This document shows, piece after piece, positions 27,938 to 37,054 of a stretch of DNA of 59,406 nucleotides; positions within the stretch are counted from its first letter, which is position 1, and every line of letters starts with the position of its first letter. The position numbers and the translations under genes were made by a program. Under the pieces are notes generated by a model that saw nothing but the letters and a program-made list of their open reading frames with translations, did no database searches and was not told the origin of the DNA. This DNA is from Stentor roeselii (Eukaryota; Ciliophora; Heterotrichea; Heterotrichida; Stentoridae). Where the stretch lies: contig RSEH01000280.1 of the NCBI GenBank assembly GCA_006503475.1, positions 1 to 59,406 of the forward strand, written 5' to 3'.

Positions 27938-30900
27938 ATGTACATATCAAACTTCCAAATAGAAGATTTCGACAACATCTCAAACGAACCTTACATTGTC
28001 CGTCGAACTAATACCAACCTACTCAACCACTTCATGTGCATCCCTGACGACAAAATCGAAGTAACAGTAAAAATCGTGAATTCTCTTTACCTAAGCAAAC
28101 CCTCTGATTTTCACTCAAAATTCCACATAAGTTGGGCAATGGAGTTTTTAGGTTTCGCTTATTCCCTTCCTTTAAAACACCACAAAGTGATTTCAAAGTC
28201 ATTCAAACTCTACCGAAAATGGGTCCTCGACGATGACCGTCCAACACTAATCACTAAAAACGAGGATTTTTATCAACAAGAAATAATCTGCCACCTTTCT
28301 CTTCTCTTCACAGAACGAGGAGGATCCATTGAAATCCACTTCAAACTATGCAAAAAAGTCCTGGTTTTCTTCAAAGAACTGACTGAAAAGAAAAACTTAA
28401 GCCGAACAACATGGCAGACCCTTTTAAAAGTCCTTCTTCTAATCAGCAACTTCACCTTAACGAACATGAAAGCATTATCACAGCACATTTCTCCTTTTTT
28501 ACTCACAGTTCTGTTTGAACTGTGGATAAAGTCTAACACCCGAGATTTGGCTCTTTGGAAAGAACTGGAAATCAACTCAGTCCTCTGGTTAGATCACATT
28601 TGGTTTGTAAATCAATGGCAGTCAGTAATTTTAGAACTTACCAGAAAAGTCGTTGAATTTCTCTATGCAGACTTCACACCTGCAAGTGTTTTCAGAAGTA
28701 GTGTATTAGAAGAAAGCAAATTGATAAAACCCGGTGAAAATTTCACTTTAGAACTAGAAATTCAATCTGAAACCATTCTTTTCCTTTGGCATAAATTTCT
28801 CAGTCTCATGCTGAACAACACCAAAGCCCAGGTGCCTTCAGACTGTAAAGTTCACAAAGAACTTTCAGAAAGTATGGAAAAAATCATTGACATCTTTCTA
28901 GAAATCTGTGAAAAGCGAAATTCATCCTCATTCCCTTTGACCCTTTTAAAAGAAACATCATCTGAGAGTTTAAATCCTCTGATCTTTCACATAAACCGTT
29001 TAAATTCCGAGTACCTTTCAGGAAAAAGTCGTCTTCCAATGCCAAGCGGGAATAGTCTCCTTCAAGTCTTCGGGGACTGGCTTTTTTTCCACTCAGAGTT
29101 AAAAGAAAGCTACAGCGAGTTCGGAAAAGGTCCGGCTTTAGGCACTCTCTGCAAAATCATATGCAAGGCGCAGGGGCCGATTAATGAAGAGTACCTCCGT
29201 CGTTTTTACTCAATTCTGCAAAGTCAGTTTTCCAGTCCTTTCGACGAGCACACTTTAGGGTACATGGTGAAAAACTCTCAGAACCTCTTCAGTCTAAACC
29301 ACTTCGAAATCCGAAGATTTGCTTTCAGTGAACAGTTCCTCGGGTGCATCAAGCGGATCTTGTCAGACCTGGACAATAACAACGGGTTGAAAAAGCATTG
29401 TTGTGGCATAATCTGCAGCTTTATCGGACTTAACTCACTTCTGGGTACCAGTCTTTCAAGTCGTCTGTTGAAAGAAACACTTTTGATTATGTTAAAGCAA
29501 GAAAACGACCCGAAGATCTTCAAGAAAATCGTTTGGAGCATGGCAGTCTTCGCTGCGACAGAAAAGGAAGAAAATTCAGTCGAGGTGGCTGAGGCGTTGG
29601 TTTGTAAGTTGCAGGAAGTGAATTACATCACACAAAGACAGAACTACAACATGCTTATTGAGTGCATTAATAGTTTGCCTTATATTGTCGACAATCTCAG
29701 TAATTCCAAGGTTTTGATTGGAAAACTCTGCAGTTATCTGAAAAAAGTACAAACGAAAAATGTACATGATACGAATAACTTACTGCTTTTGTGTATCTTC
29801 AGCTGGTGGACATGCTGCTCTAGTAACTTTGATGATCGAGGACTGAGAGATGACGTGGTTTCCTTGCTGGAAAGTGAGTTTATCAGTAAGTCCGTCCGGG
29901 AATCTGCTGAATTCGTGAAAGAGTTTATTAAACAGTCACTTTTACAGAGTTTTCGCCACTCGTACACGAAAATCGCTTGTAACATCATCAATACTAAAAA
30001 TAACTTCAACCAGATCAAACATTTCATTTATAAAGGTGAGAATATTTTGTCGATTTACAATTCAAATGTCGATGAAAATATTAAAAATAAAATTGTCTGT
30101 GTCTTGCGGAATAGCAGTGGAAAGTTCGTTTGGAGCTCTGCCTTGGAATACTCGAAAAATCTTTCAAAAAAAATTGAGTTAAACATAAAAACTGAAGACC
30201 CAGCGCCAAAAGAACCTGAAAATCACGAGGAAAACATCGACATTCCAGATGACGAAGCTTATGACAAATACACGAAAATCTTTGAAAATCAAGAGAATTT
30301 CATTGAAAGCTACAAAAAATCATTTAAAGTTGACTACGATGACAGTCTTTTCCTGTCAGGTAAAAGAAACAATGAAAACAAGTCCTACCGTCTCCTTTTA
30401 AGTCAACTCGGACTATTCTCTGAAAGTGAATTAAAAGAACTGAGCGTGATCGATCCTGAAATGTCAGCCTTTATCAACCAACTAGACGAAATAATCGAAA
30501 AAAAACTCGTAGTCATCCCAATCTTCTACCTAGACCACGCAGAAAGCAAGATAAACACAACAGGTCCTTATTCTCAGGACTTTATCAACTTTTTAAACAA
30601 CATCGGGCTAGTCCTAACAGAAGAACATCGTCACATCGAAGTTTTCTTCCAAATCAACTCCTACATCCTAAAATACAAAACAATCATCTACTCTTCAGAC
30701 GCCCTTAACGAAGTCATTTATCTTCCAGTCGGCCTGAGCAGCTTAACAAAAAAAGAAGCCCTTTCCTTGTCAGATGTTTTTTTAGTCTGGAACGAAAGAA
30801 ACAACGACAAGTTCTCAGCGAAGGTTCCAGCTTTAATGGAAAAAGCCTCGTTTTTAAGAGCTAATGTTTTTTTACTACTTCCTGACAATGCACACAGTAT

Positions 30901-31141
30901 GAAAGTCAGAATCTTCAGCGAGGAGATGAAAGGTCCTCTTCTCGACGAGATGAACGTGAGCATCGCAGTTCTTCCCAAACTAATCATTCGGACAGTCCTC
31001 AACCGAAACTTGACATTGACGTTGAAAGTCAGATACCGACAACTTCGAGCAGAGCTGATCAAAACAATCACAGAAAAAATGAAGAACCAAAGCGATTTAG
31101 TCAACAAACAAAAAGTCCTTACCCATAGTTTTAGTCCCTAG
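27938..31141 (+). CDS. RalGAP-beta-like protein with C-terminal Rap/Ran-GAP domain
   Basis: The protein is 1067 residues from ATG 27938 (MYISNFQIEDF), preferred over the upstream in-frame ATG 27887 because it follows TATAATAATG. The bulk is an alpha-solenoid with the RalGAP N-terminal region (SWAMEFLGFAYSLPL, WQTLLKVLLLISNFTL, WQSVILELTRKVVEFL). An acidic linker (residues about 770-810) precedes a Rap/Ran-GAP-like domain at about residues 860-1060: VVIPIFYLDHAESKIN, YSQDFINFLNNIGLVL and IIYSSDALNEVIYLP. RalGAP beta subunits form a heterodimer with alpha and regulate Ral or Rheb-like GTPases. The catalytic Asn thumb is not recognised, which fits a beta-like, non-catalytic role. Confidence 0.75.
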   Translation: MYISNFQIEDFDNISNEPYIVRRTNTNLLNHFMCIPDDKIEVTVKIVNSLYLSKPSDFHSKFHISWAMEFLGFAYSLPLKHHKVISKSFKLYRKWVLDDDRPTLITKNEDFYQQEIICHLSLLFTERGGSIEIHFKLCKKVLVFFKELTEKKNLSRTTWQTLLKVLLLISNFTLTNMKALSQHISPFLLTVLFELWIKSNTRDLALWKELEINSVLWLDHIWFVNQWQSVILELTRKVVEFLYADFTPASVFRSSVLEESKLIKPGENFTLELEIQSETILFLWHKFLSLMLNNTKAQVPSDCKVHKELSESMEKIIDIFLEICEKRNSSSFPLTLLKETSSESLNPLIFHINRLNSEYLSGKSRLPMPSGNSLLQVFGDWLFFHSELKESYSEFGKGPALGTLCKIICKAQGPINEEYLRRFYSILQSQFSSPFDEHTLGYMVKNSQNLFSLNHFEIRRFAFSEQFLGCIKRILSDLDNNNGLKKHCCGIICSFIGLNSLLGTSLSSRLLKETLLIMLKQENDPKIFKKIVWSMAVFAATEKEENSVEVAEALVCKLQEVNYITQRQNYNMLIECINSLPYIVDNLSNSKVLIGKLCSYLKKVQTKNVHDTNNLLLLCIFSWWTCCSSNFDDRGLRDDVVSLLESEFISKSVRESAEFVKEFIKQSLLQSFRHSYTKIACNIINTKNNFNQIKHFIYKGENILSIYNSNVDENIKNKIVCVLRNSSGKFVWSSALEYSKNLSKKIELNIKTEDPAPKEPENHEENIDIPDDEAYDKYTKIFENQENFIESYKKSFKVDYDDSLFLSGKRNNENKSYRLLLSQLGLFSESELKELSVIDPEMSAFINQLDEIIEKKLVVIPIFYLDHAESKINTTGPYSQDFINFLNNIGLVLTEEHRHIEVFFQINSYILKYKTIIYSSDALNEVIYLPVGLSSLTKKEALSLSDVFLVWNERNNDKFSAKVPALMEKASFLRANVFLLLPDNAHSMKVRIFSEEMKGPLLDEMNVSIAVLPKLIIRTVLNRNLTLTLKVRYRQLRAELIKTITEKMKNQSDLVNKQKVLTHSFSP

Positions 31142-31154
31142 CTAATCATTATAA

Positions 31155-32507
31155 ATGAAAAAAGTCAGAAGTCGTCATTCACCAGTCATTCTCAACCCCT
31201 TACCCGAGAGTCTAAAGATATCGAAAACTCGTAGCCCGACGAGTATTTTAAAGTCGACTCCAAAGCGAACTTCAGTGATTTCTTTGCATTCTTCAAAGCC
31301 TTCCAATCGAGATTTGCTTTACTCGCCTTTAGGTGAAAAAGTGGACCCGAAGCTTTCACTTGACTTGAACGCGTTCAATAATTTTATTTCAGAAGCCACT
31401 GTGAAGGAAAGTTTGATTTCGGACCCTGAAGGCCTGCCGCTTGGGTCTCCTTCGAACAGAAAAGACGTGCTTCGCTTGATTGAGTGGCTGGACTGCAGCG
31501 TGTCAAGCATCATCGAGTCTCGGCAGAGCCCTGAGGAGCTTTTTGAACTCACCAACGACATCTTTTCCACTTGCTTGACGGAAGTCATTCGGCAGGTCTC
31601 AGCGCACTGCAAAGAAAGAGGCTACCTCATTCAAAGGGTATGGTCCGCTTATAAAAACCTCTTCGAACGCGCGTTGACCATCGCTAGGAACAACGAGGAC
31701 CATCTGAAGGAAAAGTTCTACAAAGAAGCACAGGTCAAGTCAAAAGAGTTCTGCTTGATGATTGACTCTCTTCACTCCGAGGTGAATAGGCTTAAAGAAG
31801 AAAAAAAGAAACTTGAACTTGAAAAGAAAAAAGCGGAAAATAACAGCGAAAACTTTGAAGGTCAAGTTTCGAGTTACTTAGAACGTATTTGTTATGTACT
31901 TGAGAGATATAAAGCACTTCGCAAGGAAATCATGTTTTTAAGAGAGGAAAATCGAGTACTTACTATTAAACTTGAAAACTGTGGAGAAGATGTAAAGAAA
32001 GTCAAACCCAAGTTCATTCAACAGAAGTTCAAAATCAGGAGTTTAAAAGACTTGTCAACTCTCATGGCAAAGGACCCGATTTTAAACCTGCTTAAGTTCA
32101 AAGAGTCAGATTTAACTTCTCACAACATTAAATTCGGTAGAAAATAAACAGAAAAAGAATTAAATGAAGCTTTTCGTGAACCTGACTTCAAAGATGCGGC
32201 AATCGACGCTCCAGTAATTTCTCTTATTGATGTCGCATGTCAAACTCAGGTACTTGACCTCTGTGGCGAGTCCATCGGCGTCAAAAAAAGGTCGAAAAGG
32301 TTCAAATTCAGCGTTTCTTATACAATGAAGAACAACCGTGTTTATCTTCCAGATATTCCAGAGTACTCCGAAAAAAACCTCAGCATAGAAACTCAGCTTC
32401 TGTTAAAAAATCCGAATATTCCTGAACTTCGTAAAAAACATCTAAGAATTCGGAAAGTTCTTTTGAATCTAATGGAAGTAAATGATAAACAGGAATGTTC
32501 AGAGTGA
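31155..32507 (+). CDS. Axonemal dynein light-chain-domain protein (N-terminal part), one 15-nt intron
   Basis: Residues about 90-240 match the axonemal dynein light-chain domain of p28/DNALI1 and AXDND1: DVLRLIEWLDCSV, CLTEVIRQVSAHCKERGYLI, RVWSAYKNLFERALTIA, then a long coiled coil (EEKKKLELEKKKAENN). A stop at 32147 is bypassed by splicing 32137-32151, continuing KFEKELNEAFREPDF to TGA 32505-32507 (445 residues). The TGA overlaps the next frame (32482-33858) with no room for a promoter, so both probably form one gene of about 900 residues joined by a further splice or a one-base difference. The likely location is the cilium or axoneme. Its ATG is 13 bp after the RalGAP stop. Confidence 0.75.
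32137..32151 (+). other. 15-nt intron
   Basis: It reads GTAGAAAATAAACAG, with A at position 10. It contains an in-frame TAA. Splicing joins NIKF to EKELNEAF and opens the frame for 118 more codons. A very similar sequence, GTAAATGATAAACAG, occurs at 32478-32492 and may be a second intron of this gene. Confidence 0.85.
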
Positions 32508-33858
32508 ACTGAACTTTGAAGACCTGCCACATCGCAATTTACTGAATTCTTTGTTGAAAAATATCAATCAGGTCAATTGCGCTGTCGCGCAACATCCTTT
32601 AGAACATATTCCTGAATTGGTTCATCAGACTATTGATGAGGAAAATGAAGAACTTAAGAAAAAAAAGTACTTGGATAAAATTGTGATTGCTGATGATATC
32701 AAAAAAATTAACTTGGAGATGAGTGAGGCTAATTCGATATTGCAGAAAATCACGAATACTCCTTCTCATAAACTCAAAAATGTCATGTTTAAGAAAATGC
32801 TGCTTAAGTATATTTATATATTTTATGAAGAATTGTTGAGGGAAGAAAGTAATTGTGAACATTTTTGTGAATTTGTTTATTCTATGCTTATTAGGAAGTA
32901 TTCGATGAAAAAAGCTGCGGATAGCAAATTTAGTCATCTGCTTTCTAGTTGTATCAAGTACAAATCAATAACTCGAATAAGAGTATTTGCCAGATTCCTA
33001 GGTCTCTACGAAGCTTTCGACAACGAAGACTTAAAATTCTACATAGACTGCCTAGTCTACCTCCAAACCTCCCCCTCCGGAACAACAATAACCCAAGAGT
33101 CCTTAGAATCAATATCAACTCCATACATCCGTTGCGTAGAATGCATAAAATTCTACGAAAAATCTCTTCCATCAAGCGGTCTTTCAAGTCTTCGCATAAA
33201 GCTAGACAAGATGCGTCGTCCAGACAAGTTAAACCGTTTAGGCTGCGTAGACCAAGACGAATTTTTAGAGCAAATCGTTGAAACTTACAACGATTTCAAC
33301 AAATCCACAAAAAACTTCATGAAAAGTATTTACGAAGCCGCAGACCTTAACGACGACGGTTATCTTCAGTTCAAGGAATTCGAGTTACTTTTAAGATATT
33401 TGACTGAAATTCCTTATTCACAACTCACAGCAATTGAGTTATTTTCTGAGTACTCAGAAAATTTCTTATCTGAAGAAGAAGAGGAAGTTAAAGCGATTTC
33501 ATTTGACAATCTTTGCCAGATGAACAAGCATCATAAAATATTCAAAGCGAGTAGTATCAGGAAATTGACTGGAATCAATAATCATGATGAAGCAAGTCGC
33601 ATGTTGACTGAAGTTCAAAGTCAAATAAATGACTTACTTGCAGAGTTTCTTTGGAGGTTTAGTGAGACTTTGATTTGGGAAGACCATTTAGAAGAACTTA
33701 AAACTTTGCTGGCTTCTGTCGAGGTAAAGGTTTCAAGTAAAAAAGACCCGGTTACTGCTTTTCTGGCTTTTAAGTTGATTGACTTGGAATCGAAAAGAGT
33801 TGTAGTAGAAGAAAGACTTTTTGACATGTTGCCTCGACTGGCGATAGGTTTTAGTTAA
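32482..33858 (+). CDS. EF-hand protein, probable C-terminal part of the dynein light-chain-domain gene
   Basis: A 458-codon frame opens at ATG 32482 directly after a stop and overlaps the previous frame by 26 bp. It is alpha-helical and includes one clear EF-hand (AADLNDDGYLQFKEFELLLR, about residue 290), with Asp, Asn, Asp and Glu at Ca2+-binding positions, preceded by DFNKSTKNFMKSIYE. Later helices follow without a named domain. There is no leader like those of other genes, so translation from its own ATG is doubtful. A one-base phase difference at the candidate intron 32478-32492 separates it from the upstream part. Codon use is A/C-rich at 32960-33345 and T/G-rich on both sides. Confidence 0.65.
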   Translation: MINRNVQSELNFEDLPHRNLLNSLLKNINQVNCAVAQHPLEHIPELVHQTIDEENEELKKKKYLDKIVIADDIKKINLEMSEANSILQKITNTPSHKLKNVMFKKMLLKYIYIFYEELLREESNCEHFCEFVYSMLIRKYSMKKAADSKFSHLLSSCIKYKSITRIRVFARFLGLYEAFDNEDLKFYIDCLVYLQTSPSGTTITQESLESISTPYIRCVECIKFYEKSLPSSGLSSLRIKLDKMRRPDKLNRLGCVDQDEFLEQIVETYNDFNKSTKNFMKSIYEAADLNDDGYLQFKEFELLLRYLTEIPYSQLTAIELFSEYSENFLSEEEEEVKAISFDNLCQMNKHHKIFKASSIRKLTGINNHDEASRMLTEVQSQINDLLAEFLWRFSETLIWEDHLEELKTLLASVEVKVSSKKDPVTAFLAFKLIDLESKRVVVEERLFDMLPRLAIGFS

Positions 33859-33921
33859 TGAGGTTTATTTCCTGATTTTCATAAAAATCTTCATTTATCA
33901 TTAAAAAAATTAATAAATCGA

Positions 33922-36213
33922 ATGTCTCTTCTATCCTCAGAAGCCAAAGAAATCGCAGACGGCGTGATTCTTCATAAAGAACCTGAAGGTGATTCAAGTT
34001 ACATCTTTTCACTTGAACAATCCCATCTTCACTCCTTATCAATAACCTGCGACTTCACCAATTCCGAAAACATTTACTTATCCGAGTCCTCAGGTTTAAA
34101 AACCTCAGCACTCGTCCACCCATTCACGAAAACAAAACTTTGCAAAGTAAACCTGTTAGACGAATGGCGCATTTCCTCAAAATTTACTCTAAAAATAGTT
34201 GACGCACCAAAGGCCTTGATTTTCGAAGCAATGAAAAAAGACCGAAAAGACCTTTCTTTAAAAATTGAAAACAGCAGAAGTGTCTTCTCAAGACTTGCAG
34301 TGAGTCTTTCGCCTTTGGGAGAACTGGAAAAGGTCTTAAAAGCAAATAATTTGAATTTTGTTGATGTTGAGTTTCCCCCTGAGGACTTTTTATCGAAGGT
34401 GAATTTTGTATGGAAGCGACTTTCTTCTGCTTATCCTTCAGGGAAACTTCTTCCAGAGTCAATAGAGCCTTTTGACTTGATTATGGGCGATGGGAAAGGC
34501 TTTTGGTTGAAAAGTGCTTTAGAGGTCTTAGCAGAACGTCCTGAGTGCATCAGGAGGTTATTTGTGACCAAAAAAGTGAATAACCTCGGCATCTACCGAG
34601 TGAAAATCTGCAAAAATAACCAGTGGAGGACTGTGACAGTTGACGACTTCATCCCTTTCTTACCAAGTGGCTCTTGTCTTCTCTCGACAGCAGTTGACAG
34701 GACCTTTTGGCCGTGTTTGCTGGAAAAAGCTTATTGCAAGATGTTCAGTTCTTATGAAGTCCTTAACTATAACGGCTTCTCTGAAATTCTGCAGGACTTC
34801 ACAGGGTGCCCTGCTCAGGTCCTTGACTTAAACGATCTTCAAGGGTTGTGGGAAGTCGTCGTGAAAAACTCAGAAAAACCCTTCTTGCTCTGCCTTTTCA
34901 ATGAAAATGATGAAAAAGTTCCTGTCGCTACTGTGCTTAAAACTTTTGTGGTCGATGAAAGAGGATTATTGCTCTGTCGTAATCTTTCTGAAGAGGAAAA
35001 AAAAACTCGATGGCATAAAAATTCGAAACTTTGGACAAATAAAATCAGGTCTAAAGTAAATCCAAAATTTGATCTAAACAGTTTTTTTTTAGAAATTGAT
35101 GAAATTTCTGAGTATTTCAATAAACTTCTCATTTGTAAACTTGATAACTGGTTCGAGTTCAGAGATAAGTCTGAGTTTCGAAGAAGTGAAGATGTTTTCT
35201 GTAAAAGTCAGGTTTATTACTCGATTTCTGTTGAAGAAAAAACTCGGATTGTTGTTACTCTTCAACAGGAAGATGAACGTGATTTGGGTGTTATTCACTG
35301 TCGCAATTATATTGATATTGGTATTCTTCTTTTACAGGTCGATCAAAGTAATTCTCTTCAAATCGTCTCTTTTCAAGACCTCGTCATTGAGAAGTCAACA
35401 AGTCTCGACCTTGACTTAGACCCTGGGACTTTTATTCTTCTTCCTTTTACTTCAGGTTGTTTACTTCAAGCTCCTTCTGCTATTTCCCCAGAAAAATCGA
35501 AGATTTTTCTGCAATCTGGACCTAACCCTTTGTTCCTCTCAGCTTTAAATGATATTTTCAATAAACTTGATACAAAAAATGAAAATGTTTTGACTTTTGA
35601 GAAGTTTCGAATTTTTAATGAAAAATTAGGAAAAAATGTAAATGAAAGTGAATTTAGACAAAAAGTACTGAAAAAGTTTCTTTCGTTAAATGATGGACTT
35701 ACTTTAGAAGGATTTCGAGAGTTCATGGTTCAACAAGCCCGGACTTTGAATGAAGAGGTTCTTTGGGACTGGCTGGAGTTTTTCGGGTACGATCGAGATT
35801 TTTACTCAATTCAAACTCGTTTATTCTTTGTTTCTATTCATTCAGATAAAGAAGTCGATGTCGATATAAGAAAAAATTCTCAAGGTTTTGAAGACGATAT
35901 TTGTAAATATTTGATATCAAAAAATTCTATTGAATTTGAAAGTGACGGGCAAGTAAAAGTTGTTTATTATTTTTCCAAAGCTGTTCATTGCTACTTTTAC
36001 GGAGTTTTTAACAAGGGAGAAGAAGGGATTGAATGCACTTTAGACTGTACTGAGTCTGAAAACATGGCTTTTTACTTCAAAACCGCTGCCGCCACACGAT
36101 TTGTAGGACCTGGGGACCTGGAATATGTGATGCCTGCGATTGCCTTGCCAGCAGCTGAGAACTTTTACAAGGCTGTGCGAGTTTTTTATAAGAAACAAGG
36201 AGAAAGTCCTTAA
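33922..36213 (+). CDS. Calpain-like pseudoprotease
   Basis: This 763-residue protein has a recognisable calpain CysPc fold. FVDVEFPPEDFLSKVNFVW, LAERPECIRRLF, GIYRVKICKNNQWRTVTVDD and LLEKAYCKMFSSYEVLNYNG match the calpain core in order. The catalytic Cys motif, normally GDCWFLA, reads GDGKGFWLKSALEV and has no cysteine, and no HAY-type catalytic His segment follows. The enzyme is therefore expected to be inactive and to act as a scaffold or regulator. A C-terminal region has EF-hand-like helices (FNKLDTKNENVLTFEKFRIF, SLNDGLTLEGFREFM), reminiscent of penta-EF-hand modules, then a C2-like or calpain domain III-like end. No frameshift is visible. Confidence 0.8.
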   Translation: MSLLSSEAKEIADGVILHKEPEGDSSYIFSLEQSHLHSLSITCDFTNSENIYLSESSGLKTSALVHPFTKTKLCKVNLLDEWRISSKFTLKIVDAPKALIFEAMKKDRKDLSLKIENSRSVFSRLAVSLSPLGELEKVLKANNLNFVDVEFPPEDFLSKVNFVWKRLSSAYPSGKLLPESIEPFDLIMGDGKGFWLKSALEVLAERPECIRRLFVTKKVNNLGIYRVKICKNNQWRTVTVDDFIPFLPSGSCLLSTAVDRTFWPCLLEKAYCKMFSSYEVLNYNGFSEILQDFTGCPAQVLDLNDLQGLWEVVVKNSEKPFLLCLFNENDEKVPVATVLKTFVVDERGLLLCRNLSEEEKKTRWHKNSKLWTNKIRSKVNPKFDLNSFFLEIDEISEYFNKLLICKLDNWFEFRDKSEFRRSEDVFCKSQVYYSISVEEKTRIVVTLQQEDERDLGVIHCRNYIDIGILLLQVDQSNSLQIVSFQDLVIEKSTSLDLDLDPGTFILLPFTSGCLLQAPSAISPEKSKIFLQSGPNPLFLSALNDIFNKLDTKNENVLTFEKFRIFNEKLGKNVNESEFRQKVLKKFLSLNDGLTLEGFREFMVQQARTLNEEVLWDWLEFFGYDRDFYSIQTRLFFVSIHSDKEVDVDIRKNSQGFEDDICKYLISKNSIEFESDGQVKVVYYFSKAVHCYFYGVFNKGEEGIECTLDCTESENMAFYFKTAAATRFVGPGDLEYVMPAIALPAAENFYKAVRVFYKKQGESP

Positions 36214-36267
36214 AGCCCGATCATGTTAAATTATAAAAAAATCCTGTAATTTTTTATTAATTTTCTT

Positions 36268-37053
36268 CTATTTTCCCTTCTTAATCGAAGCCCAACATAA
36301 AGGACAAGCATCTTTCTGCACCAGCCATCGATCAATGCAATCCTTATGAAAATAATGACCTTCATTACAAGGAAGGATCCTGACAAGTTCCTTTTCCAAG
36401 AACTCTGCAGTGCAAACTGCACAAATATCCTTAAACAAGTGAAAGTTCTCTTTTCCCACTTCTTCCAACCTGGTGCTTTCAATTTGATAAAGCGTTGCTC
36501 CATGTTTGAAAAACTGTGTAAATTCCCCGTTTCCCCTGTTATTGATTTTTCTCTGTTCAAAGCAGTAATTCGCATAACCGATCATCAATCTGAGGGCGAA
36601 AGTTAAAATAACACTGATACAAAACTGGTGAAAGTACTGATCATTAAACTCGCTGTAACCAACGATTTGTACTAGTCCATAGCTGATGACAGCAAATGAC
36701 ACGTTGTTTAAGTACTTCTGACATTGGAAAAGCCAGCTTCTGACCAACTCCATCAACCTCCGAGTCATAATCCGACGGTCTTCATGACTAAGTCTTTTCG
36801 AGAGTGAGTAAATCTTGCAGAGCAGAGAAAGCTTTAAAGGCAAGTCCGCCAGACGTAACGACGCAACAAGTAAAAGCCACTTCGCCATCAGAGAGTCACA
36901 AACATAGCAAGTAGGATTCAAAAAAAGAAAAACAAAAGAAGCCGCTGCGATTATTAAACTCGCGAATATGCCGATCACGCATTCAAAGCCTAAAAAACGA
37001 AGGCCGTCAATCGGGACAAAGAAAAAAGGGTCTAGAGGGTGGGACTGATCCAT
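36268..37053 (-). CDS. Membrane RING-H2 E3 ubiquitin ligase
   Basis: This 261-residue protein has several N-terminal membrane helices (VIGIFASLIIAAASFVFLFL, WLLLVASLRLADLPLKLSLL, SFAVISYGLVQIV, ISVILTFALRLMIGYA). A C-terminal RING-H2 finger follows: CAVCTAEFLEKELVRILPCN, then GHYFHKDCIDRWLVQKDACPLC. All eight zinc ligands and the E2-contact residues (Ile/Val, Trp, Pro) are present, so it is probably an active ligase of endomembranes. Its ATG is one nucleotide after the stop of the GPCR gene on the same strand, leaving no room for a separate promoter between them. Confidence 0.88.
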   Translation of the reverse strand: MDQSHPLDPFFFVPIDGLRFLGFECVIGIFASLIIAAASFVFLFLNPTCYVCDSLMAKWLLLVASLRLADLPLKLSLLCKIYSLSKRLSHEDRRIMTRRLMELVRSWLFQCQKYLNNVSFAVISYGLVQIVGYSEFNDQYFHQFCISVILTFALRLMIGYANYCFEQRKINNRGNGEFTQFFKHGATLYQIESTRLEEVGKENFHLFKDICAVCTAEFLEKELVRILPCNEGHYFHKDCIDRWLVQKDACPLCWASIKKGK

Positions 37054-37054
37054 T

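Noticed and set aside
28273-31107. Several minus-strand ORFs of 63-129 codons within the RalGAP-like gene.
   Set aside because: They are shadows of a single 1067-codon gene and have no features of their own.
32478-32510. Programmed +1 frameshifting of the Euplotes type.
   Set aside because: There is no AAA-TAA or AAA-TAG slippery site at the switch, and no other gene here needs it. A short intron or sequence error is simpler.
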